DNA of 64,000 bases from Mesorhizobium sp. J428 (GCF_024699925.1 NZ_JAJOMX010000001.1:3138001-3202000), one strand, 5' to 3'. Counted from the stretch's first letter, positions 17,773 to 27,043 are shown. Numbers and translations are program-made. The notes: generated by a model from the sequence alone, not told the origin.

Positions 17773-18756
17773 TCAGGCCTTCCCGCCGGGAATGACGGCG
17801 CGGCGCCGGTCGGCGAGGCCGAGCAGCGCCTTCTGCAGCACGATGAAGACGAGCAGAAGCGCGCCGATGACGATCTTGGTCCACCAGCTCGACAACGTTC
17901 CGTCGAAGATGATGTAGGTCTGGATCAGCCCCATGATCAGAACGCCTATGAGAGTGCCCGCGACGAAACCGCTGCCGCCCGTCAGCAACGTTCCCCCGAT
18001 GACGACGGCCGCGATCGCGTCGAGCTCGACGCCCACCGCCGCCAGCGAATAGCCGGCCGAGGTGTAGAGGGAAAAAACGATTCCCGACAGCCCCGCGAGA
18101 AACCCCGACAGCGCATAGATGGCAACCGTGGTGCGCGCCACCGGCACGCCCATCAGCCGCGCCGTCTGTGCCCCGCCGCCGAGCGCGAAGACATTAGCTC
18201 CGAAGCGGGTGCGGTGGGCGAGAAGGATGCCGGCGGCGAAGACCAGGAGCATCAGGCCGCCGATCAGCGTCAGTCGCCCCTTGCCGGGCATCAGCCAGTA
18301 GAGCGTCTGCAGCCAGTCGTAGAAGGGATGCGAGATCGGCACCGAGTCGACCGACAGCACATAGGCGAGGCCGCGGGCCAGGAACATGCCGGCGAGCGTG
18401 ACGATGAAGGGCGGCATCTGCAGGACATGGATGATCAGTCCCATCGCCGCACCGAACAAAGTGGTGAGCGCGAGCAGCACGGCGAACACGGCCAGCGGAT
18501 GCAGGCCGGTATCGCGCAGCATCACCGCGATGAACACGCCGGCAAAGGCGATCACCGAGCCGACCGAGAGGTCGATGCCGCCCGACAGGATGACGAAGGT
18601 CATGCCGACCGCGGCGATGCCGAGAAAGGCATTGTCGGTCAGGAGATTGCCGGCAACCCGTGTCGACAGCATCGCCGGGAACTGGATGTAGCAGATGGCA
18701 TAGGCGAGCGCGAAGATCAGCACCGTCGCGGCGAGCGGCAGGAAGCGGGGGTTCAT
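17773..18756 (-). CDS. yjfF: Sugar ABC permease, YjfF-like
   Basis: A 327-residue inner-membrane permease of the RbsC/AraH family, with about nine hydrophobic segments, the conserved VILSGGIDLSVGS loop and GxxxGxxxG-like VIGGTLLTGGSG. In E. coli, YjfF and YtfT together form the channel of the galactofuranose importer, and here too the two permease genes are adjacent and overlapping. Its ATG overlaps the ytfT stop by four bases. The product ends KALLGLADRRRAVIPGGKA. Confidence 0.9.
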   Translation of the reverse strand: MNPRFLPLAATVLIFALAYAICYIQFPAMLSTRVAGNLLTDNAFLGIAAVGMTFVILSGGIDLSVGSVIAFAGVFIAVMLRDTGLHPLAVFAVLLALTTLFGAAMGLIIHVLQMPPFIVTLAGMFLARGLAYVLSVDSVPISHPFYDWLQTLYWLMPGKGRLTLIGGLMLLVFAAGILLAHRTRFGANVFALGGGAQTARLMGVPVARTTVAIYALSGFLAGLSGIVFSLYTSAGYSLAAVGVELDAIAAVVIGGTLLTGGSGFVAGTLIGVLIMGLIQTYIIFDGTLSSWWTKIVIGALLLVFIVLQKALLGLADRRRAVIPGGKA

Positions 18757-19754
18757 CGCCTGTCTCCCCTGTGGGCGAACAGGAGTGCGGCGCCCTGCAG
18801 TGCCGGGGACTGAAGCACGAGGATGGCGAGCACGATACATGCCTTGATGACGAGATTGAACTCGGGCGGGAAGCCGGCGACCAGGATGCCGGTGTTGACC
18901 GCCTGGATGATCATCGCCCCGATCAGCGAGGCGATCAGCGAGAAGTGGCCGCCGAGCAGCGAGGTCCCGCCGACGACGACGGCGAGGATGGCGTCGAGTT
19001 CGAGGAACAGGCCCGCATTGTTGGCGTCCGCGCCGCGGATGTCGGCGGCGACGATGATGCCGGCCATCGCCGCGCACAGACCCGACACCATGTAGGCCGT
19101 GACGATGAGCAGTCTTGCGTTCACGCCGGCCAGCATCGAGGCGCGCCGGTTGATGCCGACGGCTTCGATCAGCATGCCGAGCGCGGTGCGCCGCACGATC
19201 AGCGTCGCCAGCAGGCCGGCGCAGATCCAGATCACCACCGGCGTCGGCAGCCAGAAAAGCGAGCCTGAGCCGATCGAGGCGAGGCCGGCATGGTTGAAGG
19301 TGAGGATCATGCCTTCGGTGATCAGCTGCGCGATGCCGCGCCCGGCGACCATCAGGATCAGCGTCGCGACGATCGGTTGGATGCCAAGCACTGCGACCAG
19401 CAGCCCGTTCCACAGACCGCACAGCAGCCCCGCGCCGAGCGCGATCACCAGCGTCGCGGGCAAGCCGTAGCCCTGGGTGATGCAGCTCGCCGCGATCGCG
19501 CCGCAGATCGCCATCACCGCGCCGACGGAGAGGTCGATGCCGCCGGTGGCGATGACCAGCGTCATGCCGATGGCGAGCAGCGCCACCGGCGCGCCGCGGT
19601 TGAGGATGTCGATCGGGCTGCCGTAGAGCCGGCCATTGGCGAAGGAGATATCGAAGAAGCCGGGGAAGACGACGCCGATCATCGCCACCACCACGGCCAG
19701 CGTGAGGAGCTGCGGCGCGACCCGCCGCCCGAAGCGCGCGAGCGTCCCGTTCAT
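18753..19754 (-). CDS. ytfT: Sugar ABC permease, YtfT-like
   Basis: The 333-residue membrane protein starts MNGTLARFGRRVAPQLLTLA and carries VIATGGIDLSVGAVMAICGA and VVVGGTSLLGGHFSL, which are conserved in RbsC-type permeases and in YtfT. It pairs with the YjfF-like subunit. Start and stop each overlap neighbours by four bases (ATGA), so ytfR, ytfT and yjfF are translated as a coupled set. Confidence 0.9.
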   Translation of the reverse strand: MNGTLARFGRRVAPQLLTLAVVVAMIGVVFPGFFDISFANGRLYGSPIDILNRGAPVALLAIGMTLVIATGGIDLSVGAVMAICGAIAASCITQGYGLPATLVIALGAGLLCGLWNGLLVAVLGIQPIVATLILMVAGRGIAQLITEGMILTFNHAGLASIGSGSLFWLPTPVVIWICAGLLATLIVRRTALGMLIEAVGINRRASMLAGVNARLLIVTAYMVSGLCAAMAGIIVAADIRGADANNAGLFLELDAILAVVVGGTSLLGGHFSLIASLIGAMIIQAVNTGILVAGFPPEFNLVIKACIVLAILVLQSPALQGAALLFAHRGDRR

Positions 19755-21283
19755 GCGCTGGTCTCCGGGCTGGGCGACGGCTTGGCAATGGCTGCTACGA
19801 TGCTGTCGGTGGTGATCTCCTCGCCAACGAGTTCGGCGACATGCACCCGGTCGCGCACCACGATCACGCGGTGGCTGTAGGTGACGAGCTCGTCGAGCTC
19901 GGACGAGATGACGAGCAGCGACATGCCGCCGGCACACAGTTCCTCGATCATGCGGATGATCTCGGCATGCGCGCCGACGTCGATGCCGCGTGTCGGCTCG
20001 TCGAGGATCAGGAAGTCGGGATTGGTGGCAAGCCAGCGGGCGAGCAGCGCCTTCTGCTGGTTGCCGCCCGACAATTGCCCGATCGGCTTTTCGGCGTCGG
20101 GCGTGCGGATGTCGAGCTTGCGGATATAGTCGTCGGCCATCTCGCGCTGGCGGCGCAGCGGCACGGGCTGCATCCAGCCCTGGCGGGCCTGCAAGGCGAG
20201 CACGATATTCTCGCGCACGCTCATGTCGCCGATGATGCCGCTGGTCTTGCGGTCTTCCGGCGAGAAGCCGAAGCCGGCGGCGATCGCCTCGCGCGGGGAG
20301 GCGAGCCTCAGCGGCTTGCCGTCCTTGCTCACGGTGCCGCCGTCACGAGGTGCTGCGGCGAAGATCAGCTCGGCCGTCTCGGTCCGACCCGAGCCGAGCA
20401 GGCCGGCGACGCCCACAACCTCGCCGCGATAGATGGAGAGGTCGAAGGGCGCGATGACGCCGGCGCGGCCGGTTCCCTTGAAGGCGATACGCGGCTGCGC
20501 GGCATAATCGAAGCCGCCCCGGCCGCGGTCGCGGGTCTCCTCCGACAGCTCGCGGCCGAGCATCATGTTGATGAGCTGGGTGCGGTCGAGCGTTGCCGCC
20601 TCGCGCACGCCGACAAGCTTGCCGTTGCGCAGCACGGTGATGCGGTCGGAGATATCGAACACCTGGTCGAGGAAATGCGAGATAAACACGATGCCGAGTC
20701 CCTCGGCGCGCAGCGAGCGCACGACGTCGAACAGCATCCGAACCTCGTCGCGGTCGAGGCTGGCCGTCGGCTCGTCGAGGATCAGCACCTTGCCCGAGAG
20801 CGACACGGCGCGCGCAATGGCGATGATCTGCTGGACGGCCACCGAATAGCTATCGAGCGAGCGCGAGACGTCGAGCGTAAGGCCATAGCGCGACAGCATC
20901 TCGCGTGCCGCCCGGTTGGTTTCGCGCCGCGAGACAAGGCCGAATCTGCGCGGCTGGCGGCCTAGCAAAAGGTTGTCCGCAACGGTGAGGTTGGGCAGGA
21001 GGTTGACCTCCTGGTAGACCGTGCCGATGCCGAGCCGCTGTGCCTCCAGCGTGTCGCGCGGGTCGATCGAGGCGCCGTCGAGCAGGATGTCGCCGCCGTC
21101 GCGGCGATAGGCGCCGGTCAGGCACTTGATGAGCGTGGACTTGCCGGCACCGTTCTCGCCGAGCAGCGCATGCACCTCGCCCGCCCTGAGGTCGAAGTCG
21201 ACCCCGTCCAGCGCCCGCGTGCCGGGAAATGTCTTGCTGAGGCCGACTGCGGCGAGCAGCGTTGGGGTCTCTCCGTCAGCCAC
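19751..21283 (-). CDS. ytfR: Sugar ABC transporter ATP-binding protein, YtfR-like
   Basis: A 510-residue protein with two tandem nucleotide-binding domains, as in RbsA/AraG/YtfR. The first has Walker A GENGAGKST and Walker B LILDEPTASLD; the second lacks a normal Walker A but has signature LSGGNQQKALLARWL and Walker B LILDEPTRGIDVG. It powers the YtfT-YjfF channel. The start is a GTG at 21283 (MADGETPTLL); no better ATG is near. A 250-base gap holding a palindromic repeat separates it from the binding-protein gene. Confidence 0.92.
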   Translation of the reverse strand: MADGETPTLLAAVGLSKTFPGTRALDGVDFDLRAGEVHALLGENGAGKSTLIKCLTGAYRRDGGDILLDGASIDPRDTLEAQRLGIGTVYQEVNLLPNLTVADNLLLGRQPRRFGLVSRRETNRAAREMLSRYGLTLDVSRSLDSYSVAVQQIIAIARAVSLSGKVLILDEPTASLDRDEVRMLFDVVRSLRAEGLGIVFISHFLDQVFDISDRITVLRNGKLVGVREAATLDRTQLINMMLGRELSEETRDRGRGGFDYAAQPRIAFKGTGRAGVIAPFDLSIYRGEVVGVAGLLGSGRTETAELIFAAAPRDGGTVSKDGKPLRLASPREAIAAGFGFSPEDRKTSGIIGDMSVRENIVLALQARQGWMQPVPLRRQREMADDYIRKLDIRTPDAEKPIGQLSGGNQQKALLARWLATNPDFLILDEPTRGIDVGAHAEIIRMIEELCAGGMSLLVISSELDELVTYSHRVIVVRDRVHVAELVGEEITTDSIVAAIAKPSPSPETSA

Positions 21284-21342
21284 AATATCAATCCCAACTA
21301 ACGTTCAACCGAGAAAATAGCCTATCCGCACGGCAAAGCACC

Positions 21343-21510
21343 CCCCCTCACCGTCACGCTTCGCGCCAACCCGGGCGAGCCGCTTGTCTCGCCCGTCCTT
21401 CGGACCCCCCTGCCCGGGGGAGAGGTGTCGCCAATCGCCGGAGCTGCCACTTCTCGCCCCCACGCAGTGGGGGAGAGGTGGATCGGGCGAAGCCCGAGAC
21501 GGTGAGGGGG
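21343..21510. repeat. Palindromic intergenic mosaic element
   Basis: The element is bounded by 13-base inverted ends (CCCCCTCACCGTC at 21343-21355, GACGGTGAGGGGG at 21498-21510). Inside are two further hairpins, CCCCCAC-GCA-GTGGGGG at 21457-21473 and a CCCCC/GGGGG stem near 21405-21420, each followed by GAGAGGTG. Such nested GC-rich palindromes are typical of Rhizobiales intergenic repeats. It sits between ytfQ and ytfR and may tune expression between the binding protein and the rest of the operon. Confidence 0.7.
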
Positions 21511-21535
21511 CTGCGCCAATCGTTCGGGTTGAGGC

Positions 21536-22495
21536 TCAGTAGCCGAGACCCTTGCGAGCCTCGTATTCCTTCGCCGGGTCGTCCTTCTGGGTGTAGAGCT
21601 TGGACTCGGTCTGAATGAACTTCGGCGGAACGGTGCCGCTGTCCTTGAACGCCTTCAACGCGTCGAAGGCGGGGCCGGCCATGTTGGGCGTCAGCTCGAC
21701 GGTGGCGTTCGCCTCGCCTGCCGCCATCGCCTGGAAGATGTCCGGCACGGCGTCGATCGACACGACGAGGATGTCGGTGCCGGGCTTGAGGCCGGCTTCC
21801 TTGATCGCCTGGATCGCGCCGACCGCCATGTCGTCATTGTGGGCGTAGAGCGCGCAGATGTTCTTGCCGCCGTTCTCTGCCTTGAGGAAGCTTTCCATCA
21901 CTTCCTTGCCCTTGGCGCGGGTGAAGTCGCCGGTCTGGCTGCGGATGATCTTGATATTGGCGGCACCTGCGATGCCCTGTTCGAAGCCCTTCTTGCGGTC
22001 GATGGCCGGCGACGAGCCGGTCGTGCCCTGCAGCTCGACGACGTTGCAATCCTTGCCGGCGACGGTGTCGACCAGCCACTTGCCCGCGACTTCGCCCTCG
22101 TGGACCAAGTCCGAGCCGACGGCGGTCAGGTACAGGTCCTTGTCGGAATCGACCATGCGGTCGAGCAGGACGACGGGGATGTCGGCTTCCTTGGCTTCCT
22201 TCAGCACCGCGTCCCAGCCCGTAGCGACCACGGGCGCCACGAGGATGGCGTCGACGCCCTGCGCGATGAAGCTGCGCAGCGCCTTGATCTGGTTCTCCTG
22301 CTTCTGCTGTGCGTCGGAAAACTTCAGGTCGATGCCGCGTTTCTCGGCTTCCTGCTTGGTCAGCGTGGTTTCGGCGGCGCGCCAGCCGGACTCGGATCCG
22401 ATCTGCGAGAAGCCGATCGTCTGCGCCAGCGCGGCAGACGACAGGATGGTCATGGACGCGAGCAGGCTCGCGCCAAGAAGGGTCTTGGCAAACAT
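21536..22495 (-). CDS. ytfQ: Periplasmic sugar-binding protein, YtfQ-like
   Basis: The 319-residue protein has a signal peptide ending SSAALAQ and then TIGFSQIGSESGWRAAET, almost identical to E. coli YtfQ. Other near-identical blocks are QQKQENQIKALRSF, VVELQGTTGSSPAIDRKKG, SQTGDFTRAKGKEVMESF and ANATVELTPNMAGPAFDAL. E. coli YtfQ binds galactofuranose. Because the divergent operon here encodes arabinonate-type oxidation enzymes, arabinofuranose or arabinose is a plausible ligand. GGGAGGAAAT just upstream of the ATG is a strong ribosome site. Confidence 0.93.
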   Translation of the reverse strand: MFAKTLLGASLLASMTILSSAALAQTIGFSQIGSESGWRAAETTLTKQEAEKRGIDLKFSDAQQKQENQIKALRSFIAQGVDAILVAPVVATGWDAVLKEAKEADIPVVLLDRMVDSDKDLYLTAVGSDLVHEGEVAGKWLVDTVAGKDCNVVELQGTTGSSPAIDRKKGFEQGIAGAANIKIIRSQTGDFTRAKGKEVMESFLKAENGGKNICALYAHNDDMAVGAIQAIKEAGLKPGTDILVVSIDAVPDIFQAMAAGEANATVELTPNMAGPAFDALKAFKDSGTVPPKFIQTESKLYTQKDDPAKEYEARKGLGY

Positions 22496-22546
22496 GGATT
22501 TCCTCCCAAACGAGGGCGCATCGGCAGCCCGCGCAGAGAAAAATCA

Positions 22547-22564
22547 TACAATAATACTTTTGTA
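22547..22564. promoter_or_regulatory. AT-rich inverted repeat, candidate GntR operator
   Basis: TACAA and TTGTA flank an eight-base centre in a rare AT-rich patch between the divergent ytfQ and gguC-like genes. On the minus strand the patch contains TTGTATGAT, close to the TTGTATGGT seen before uxaA (46741-46760). It is well placed to let the operon-encoded GntR regulator control both transport and catabolism. Confidence 0.5.
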
Positions 22565-22629
22565 AACCGCGGAATTCGCCTATGCCTCTGCGGGAAGGCC
22601 GACGAGCCCGATTCAGGAGGAAGTGCCGC

Positions 22630-23631
22630 ATGCTCATCTCGCAGGTCGGGAACCCCGACGGGTCGATCATGGTCGTCGCCCGCGAGGGTGGTGACGCCCA
22701 TGCCGTGAGGGGCGTGCGCAGCGCCTACGAGCTGGTGCGGGACTGCATCCGCTCCGGTCGCGCCGATCTTGCCGCGCATGTCGCTCAGCTCGGCTTCGGC
22801 CAGGCGGTTGACCTCGAGGCGGCGCTGGCGGAAGGCCGGCTTCTGCCGCCGCTGACGCATCCCGACCCGTCGCACCTGCACCTGACAGGCACGGGACTGA
22901 CTCACCTCGGTTCGGCCGCCACCCGGGATGCGATGCACCAGAAGGCGGGCGCCGCCGAGGAGACGCTTACCGACTCCATGAAGATGTTCCGCATGGGCCT
23001 GGAGGGTGGCAAGCCGGCAAACGGCGCGGCCGGCGTGCAACCGGAATGGTTCTACAAGGGCAACGGCGCCAACCTCGCGGCACCCGGCGGCGCGCTCACC
23101 TCGCCCTTCTTTGCCGAGGACGGCGGCGAGGAGCCCGAGATCGCCGGCATCTACGTCATCGGCGACGACGGCACGCCCTTCCGCGTCGGCTTCGCGCTGT
23201 CGAACGAGTTCTCCGACCATGTGATGGAGCGGCGCAACTATCTCTACCTGGCCCATTCGAAACTGCGGCCGGCCTCCTTTGGTCCGGAGATCCGCATCGG
23301 CGCGCCGCCTGCCGACATCCGCGGTGTCTCGCGGATCCGACGCGCCGGCGAGGTGATCTTCGAGAAGCCGTTCCTGTCGGGGGAGGAGAACATGTCGCAT
23401 TCGTTCGCCAATCTCGAGCATCATCACTTCAAGTATGCGCTGTTCCGGATGCCCGGGGATATCCATGTCCACATGTTCGGCACGGCGACGCTGTCCTTCG
23501 CCGACGGGGTGAGGACTGAAGTAGGCGACGAGTTCGAGATCGAGGCGCCTGATTTCGGCCTGCCGCTGCGCAACCGACTTGCCCTGGAACCCATCCCGCC
23601 GGCGGCGAGGATGGACGTGCGGGCACTCTGA
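22630..23631 (+). CDS. GguC/AraD1 family protein (fumarylacetoacetase-like fold)
   Basis: The 333-residue product belongs to the GguC/AraD1 group, distantly related to the fumarylacetoacetate hydrolase superfamily. The C-terminal half has HVMERRNYLYLAHSKLR and SFGPEI, with MSHSFANLEHHHFKYALFR nearer the end. Genes of this group sit in arabinose and related sugar loci, and a role on the 2-keto-3-deoxy sugar acid made by the next enzyme is plausible but unproven. The ATG at 22630 follows an excellent AGGAGGAAG. It is first in the rightward catabolic operon, divergent from ytfQ. Confidence 0.82.
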   Translation: MLISQVGNPDGSIMVVAREGGDAHAVRGVRSAYELVRDCIRSGRADLAAHVAQLGFGQAVDLEAALAEGRLLPPLTHPDPSHLHLTGTGLTHLGSAATRDAMHQKAGAAEETLTDSMKMFRMGLEGGKPANGAAGVQPEWFYKGNGANLAAPGGALTSPFFAEDGGEEPEIAGIYVIGDDGTPFRVGFALSNEFSDHVMERRNYLYLAHSKLRPASFGPEIRIGAPPADIRGVSRIRRAGEVIFEKPFLSGEENMSHSFANLEHHHFKYALFRMPGDIHVHMFGTATLSFADGVRTEVGDEFEIEAPDFGLPLRNRLALEPIPPAARMDVRAL

Positions 23632-23644
23632 AAGGCTGACGAAG

Positions 23645-25387
23645 ATGACGTTCCGCAAGGCCGAATGGCCGCGCAAGCTGAGGTCGCAGCACTGGTACGG
23701 CGGCACCTCGCGCGACACGATCTATCACCGCGGCTGGCTGAAGAACCAAGGCTATCCGCACGACCTGTTCGACGGAAGGCCGGTGATCGGCATCCTCAAC
23801 ACCTGGTCGGACCTGACGCCCTGCAACGGCCATCTGCGCGAGCTCGCCGAGAAGGTGAAGGCCGGCGTGTGGGAGGCGGGCGGATTCCCGGTCGAGGTGC
23901 CGGTGTTCTCCGCGTCGGAGAACACGTTCCGTCCGACGGCGATGATGTTCCGCAACCTCGCGGCCCTTGCCGTCGAGGAGCAGATGCGCGGCCAGCCGAT
24001 CGACGGCGCGGTGCTGATGGTGGGCTGCGACAAGACCACGCCGTCGCTCTTGATGGGAGCGGCGTCGACCGACATCCCCTCGATCGTCGTCACCGGCGGG
24101 CCGATGCTGAACGGCTATTTCCGCGGCGAGCGCGTCGGCTCCGGCACGCATCTGTGGAAGTTTTCGGAAGCGGTGAAGGCCGGCGAGATGACGCAGGCGG
24201 AGTTCCTGGAAGCCGAGGCGTCGATGAGCCGCTCGACCGGCACCTGCAACACGATGGGCACGGCCTCGACCATGGCCTCGATGGCGGAGGCTCTCGGTAT
24301 GGCGCTGTCCGGCAACGCGGCCATTCCCGCCGTCGACTCGCGCCGCCGGGTGATGGCGCAGATGACCGGCCGCCGCATCGTCCAGATGGTGAAGGACGAT
24401 TTGAAGCCGTCCGACATCCTGACCAAGGAGGCGTTCGAGAACGCCATCCGCACCAATGCGGCGATCGGCGGCTCGACCAATGCGGTGATCCATCTTCTGG
24501 CGATCGCCGGCCGCGTCGGCGTGGACCTGACGCTGGAGGACTGGGACCGCTGCGGCCGCGACGTGCCGACCATCGTCAACCTGATGCCGTCGGGCAAGTA
24601 TCTGATGGAGGAGTTCTTCTACGCCGGAGGCCTGCCGGTCGTGCTCAAGCGGCTCGGCGAAGCGGGGCTGCTGCACAGGGACGCGCTGACCGTCTCCGGC
24701 GAGACGATGTGGGACGAGGTGAAGGACGTCGTCAACTGGAACGACGATGTGATCCTGCCGGCGGAGCAGGCGCTGACGCAGTCGGGCGGCATCGTGGTGG
24801 TCAAGGGCAACCTCGCGCCGAAGGGGGCGGTGCTGAAGCCGTCGGCCGCGACGCCGGAGCTGATGGTGCACCGAGGCCGCGCCGTCGTGTTCGAGGACAT
24901 CGACGACTACAAGGCGAAGATCGAGGACGAGGCGCTCGACATCGACGAGACCTGCGTGATGGTGCTGAAGAACTGCGGACCGAAGGGCTATCCGGGCATG
25001 GCCGAGGTGGGCAATATGGGCCTGCCGCCGAAAGTGCTGCGCAAGGGCATCACCGATATGGTGCGCATCTCCGACGCCCGCATGTCGGGCACCGCCTACG
25101 GAACGGTCGTGTTGCACACCTCGCCAGAGGCAGCCGCAGGCGGGCCGCTGGCGGTGGTCCAGAATGGCGACATGATCTCGCTCGACGTGCCGAACCGCTC
25201 GCTGACGCTGGAGATTTCCGACGCAGAACTCGCCGCGCGGCTGGCCGCCTGGACGCCCTCGCACGAGAGGCCCGCCTCGGGCTATGCCTGGCTGCACCAG
25301 ACGCATGTGGAAGGTGCAGATACGGGCGCAGATCTCGACTTCCTGAAGGGCTGCCGCGGCCGCGAGGTTGGCAAGGATTCGCACTGA
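23645..25387 (+). CDS. araD: L-arabinonate dehydratase (IlvD/EDD family)
   Basis: At 580 residues this matches the well-studied Rhizobium L-arabinonate dehydratase along its whole length, including AEWPRKLRSQHWYGGTSRD and YHRGWLKNQGYPHDLFDG near the start. Three cysteines for the [2Fe-2S] cluster are in place: C60 (TPCNGH), about C128 (GCDKTTPS) and about C201 (GTCNTMG). It dehydrates L-arabinonate, and often D-fuconate, to the 2-keto-3-deoxy acid in the non-phosphorylative pathway. It starts 13 bases after the upstream gene and overlaps the downstream one by one base. The name araD clashes with ribulose-phosphate epimerase in E. coli usage. Confidence 0.93.
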   Translation: MTFRKAEWPRKLRSQHWYGGTSRDTIYHRGWLKNQGYPHDLFDGRPVIGILNTWSDLTPCNGHLRELAEKVKAGVWEAGGFPVEVPVFSASENTFRPTAMMFRNLAALAVEEQMRGQPIDGAVLMVGCDKTTPSLLMGAASTDIPSIVVTGGPMLNGYFRGERVGSGTHLWKFSEAVKAGEMTQAEFLEAEASMSRSTGTCNTMGTASTMASMAEALGMALSGNAAIPAVDSRRRVMAQMTGRRIVQMVKDDLKPSDILTKEAFENAIRTNAAIGGSTNAVIHLLAIAGRVGVDLTLEDWDRCGRDVPTIVNLMPSGKYLMEEFFYAGGLPVVLKRLGEAGLLHRDALTVSGETMWDEVKDVVNWNDDVILPAEQALTQSGGIVVVKGNLAPKGAVLKPSAATPELMVHRGRAVVFEDIDDYKAKIEDEALDIDETCVMVLKNCGPKGYPGMAEVGNMGLPPKVLRKGITDMVRISDARMSGTAYGTVVLHTSPEAAAGGPLAVVQNGDMISLDVPNRSLTLEISDAELAARLAAWTPSHERPASGYAWLHQTHVEGADTGADLDFLKGCRGREVGKDSH

Positions 25388-26310
25388 TGGACCAGCGCAT
25401 GAAAATCGCCCTCGTCGGCATCGGCAAGATCGCGCTCGACCAGCACGTGCCGGCGATCGCCGCATCCGCGGACTGGAGGCTCGCCGCGACCTGCTCGCGC
25501 AACGGCTCGGTCGAGCATGTCCAGGCCTTCACCGATTTCGCAGCGCTGCTCGATGCGAGACCCGACATCAAGGTCGTCTCTCTGTGCCTGCCGCCGGTGC
25601 CGCGCTTCGACTATGCGGCGATGGCGCTGGAGGCCGGGCGGCACGTGATGCTCGAAAAGCCGCCGGGCGCGACGCTGGCCGAGGTGCATGCGCTGCAGGC
25701 GATGGCCGCCGCGAAGGGACTGACGCTCTTCGCCACCTGGCACTCGCGCATGGCGCATGCGGTGGCGCCGGCGAAGGCGTGGCTCGCGGGCAGAACGGTC
25801 AGCCGGGCGCACATCACCTGGCGCGAGGACGTGCGCAAGTGGCATCCCGGGCAGGACTGGGTGTTCGAGCCGGGCGGCATGGGCGTCTTCGATCCGGGCA
25901 TCAACGCGCTGTCCATCCTGACCGAGATCCTGCCGAAGCCGGTTCACCTTACCCGGGCGGAGCTGGAGTTCCCGGCCAACCGCGACACGCCGATCGCGGC
26001 AAGGCTCAGCTTCTCCGGCAACGTCACCGCCGACTTCGACTGGCGCCAGGAAGGTCCGCAGACCTGGGACATCGAGATCGAGACGGACGGCGGACGGCTC
26101 GCGCTGCGCATGGGCGGCAATGTGCTGGAGATCGACGGCAAGGCGGCGGGGGGCGAGAACACGATCATGGGCGAGTATCCGGCGCTCTATGCGCGGATGG
26201 CCGAACTCGTGCGGCAGGGCGCTTCCGATGTGGACCTCGCCCCGATGGTCCATGTCGCCGACGCGCTGACGCTCGGCCGGCGGGTCGCCGTCGCACCCTT
26301 CGAATTCTGA
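25387..26310 (+). CDS. Gfo/Idh/MocA family sugar 1-dehydrogenase (L-arabinose/D-galactose type)
   Basis: The 307-residue protein begins MDQRMKIALVGIGKIALDQHV with a Rossmann glycine motif and has the family's EKPPGATLAEV segment with catalytic lysine. The FATWHSRMAHAVAPAKAWL segment and WHPGQDWVFEPGGMGVFDPG block match bacterial L-arabinose/D-galactose 1-dehydrogenases. It would oxidise the aldose to its lactone with NAD(P)+. The ATG overlaps the dehydratase stop (TGATG). A lactonase for the next step is not in the operon and must be elsewhere or be dispensable. Confidence 0.88.
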   Translation: MDQRMKIALVGIGKIALDQHVPAIAASADWRLAATCSRNGSVEHVQAFTDFAALLDARPDIKVVSLCLPPVPRFDYAAMALEAGRHVMLEKPPGATLAEVHALQAMAAAKGLTLFATWHSRMAHAVAPAKAWLAGRTVSRAHITWREDVRKWHPGQDWVFEPGGMGVFDPGINALSILTEILPKPVHLTRAELEFPANRDTPIAARLSFSGNVTADFDWRQEGPQTWDIEIETDGGRLALRMGGNVLEIDGKAAGGENTIMGEYPALYARMAELVRQGASDVDLAPMVHVADALTLGRRVAVAPFEF

Positions 26311-26350
26311 CCTGCTGGAAGACTTTGCCATGACCCGTTCGCGAAGGGCG

Positions 26351-26520
26351 GATGAGGGGCATGGCGACAGCTTTCGAAAGTCGGCGCCGCCCCTCATCTG
26401 GCTGCCGGACATCGGGCGGGACCCGCTGCCTGCGGCAGCCCCCACCCGTTCTAAGCCTTTCGTCATGCCACTGGCATGACGAATCGCCTGTGGCGACCGG
26501 CTTCTCACCCCGTAAACGGG
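26351..26520. repeat. Cluster of palindromic repeats after the sugar-oxidation operon
   Basis: Within 170 bases there are several perfect inverted repeats: GATGAGGGGC/GCCCCTCATC (26351-26398), CTTTCGAAAG (26371-26380), TCGTCATGCC-ACT-GGCATGACGA (26460-26482) and CCCCGTAAACGGGG near 26507-26520. The last is framed by CTTCTCA and GAGAG, like the hairpin inside the 21343-21510 element. The rest of the 328-base gap to 26638 shows no gene. The cluster can act as 3' end structures for the operon. Confidence 0.65.
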
Positions 26521-26638
26521 GAGAGAGACGCAGCTCTCCGGCCGCGCGAAATCGTCGACCGCAGCGGATTTTTCGCGGAAGAAGGTAGGATCGTTCTGGG
26601 GCATTCACCTCCCTGCACAGGGGCAGGACAGGAGCTGC

Positions 26639-27043
26639 TCAGGACGTGTCATGCAGTTCGACCGGCACGGCGGCGGCGAGTGCAAGTCTCTCGATGAACG
26701 CGTCGAGGCCGTGGATCGCGTTGCCCTCGTTGCCGGCCTCGTCGGAGGCCTGCCCTTGGTGCAGGAACGACAGGCGGCACAGATGCGCCGCGATGGCTTG
26801 CATGTAGTGCGCAAATGCCCTGAGCGAATCGGCAATGTCCTCGGCATCGAAGGGATTGCTGCCGAAGCCGACCGGCATCAGGACGGGCGTCCAGGGCCTG
26901 CGGGCGGAACTGCGCAGCGTGCCCTCGACATAGGCGCTAAGCAGCGCATTGGCCTGCCAGGCGGCCCACAGCACGCACCAGCGGACCCAGAACGAGCGGC
27001 TGGCAGCCTGTTCGGCCATGTCGGCGATCGAGAACAGGCGCAT
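26639..27043 (-). CDS. Hypothetical protein
   Basis: A 134-residue frame starting MRLFSIADMAEQAASRSFWV with an aromatic segment WVRWCVLWAAWQANALL near the N-terminus and an acidic, amphipathic C-terminal half (DAEDIADSLRAFAHYMQ). Composition is protein-like and codon use matches the region. GAGGATC lies just upstream of the ATG at 27043; another in-frame ATG at 27097 would add 18 residues. I do not recognise the family. It lies between two repeat clusters and shares no operon with its neighbours. Confidence 0.5.
   Translation of the reverse strand: MRLFSIADMAEQAASRSFWVRWCVLWAAWQANALLSAYVEGTLRSSARRPWTPVLMPVGFGSNPFDAEDIADSLRAFAHYMQAIAAHLCRLSFLHQGQASDEAGNEGNAIHGLDAFIERLALAAAVPVELHDTS

Noticed and set aside
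23429..25465. Very long minus-strand open frame opposite L-arabinonate dehydratase
   Set aside because: It is antisense to a well-recognised enzyme, is Arg/His-rich and has no domain; a GC-bias shadow.
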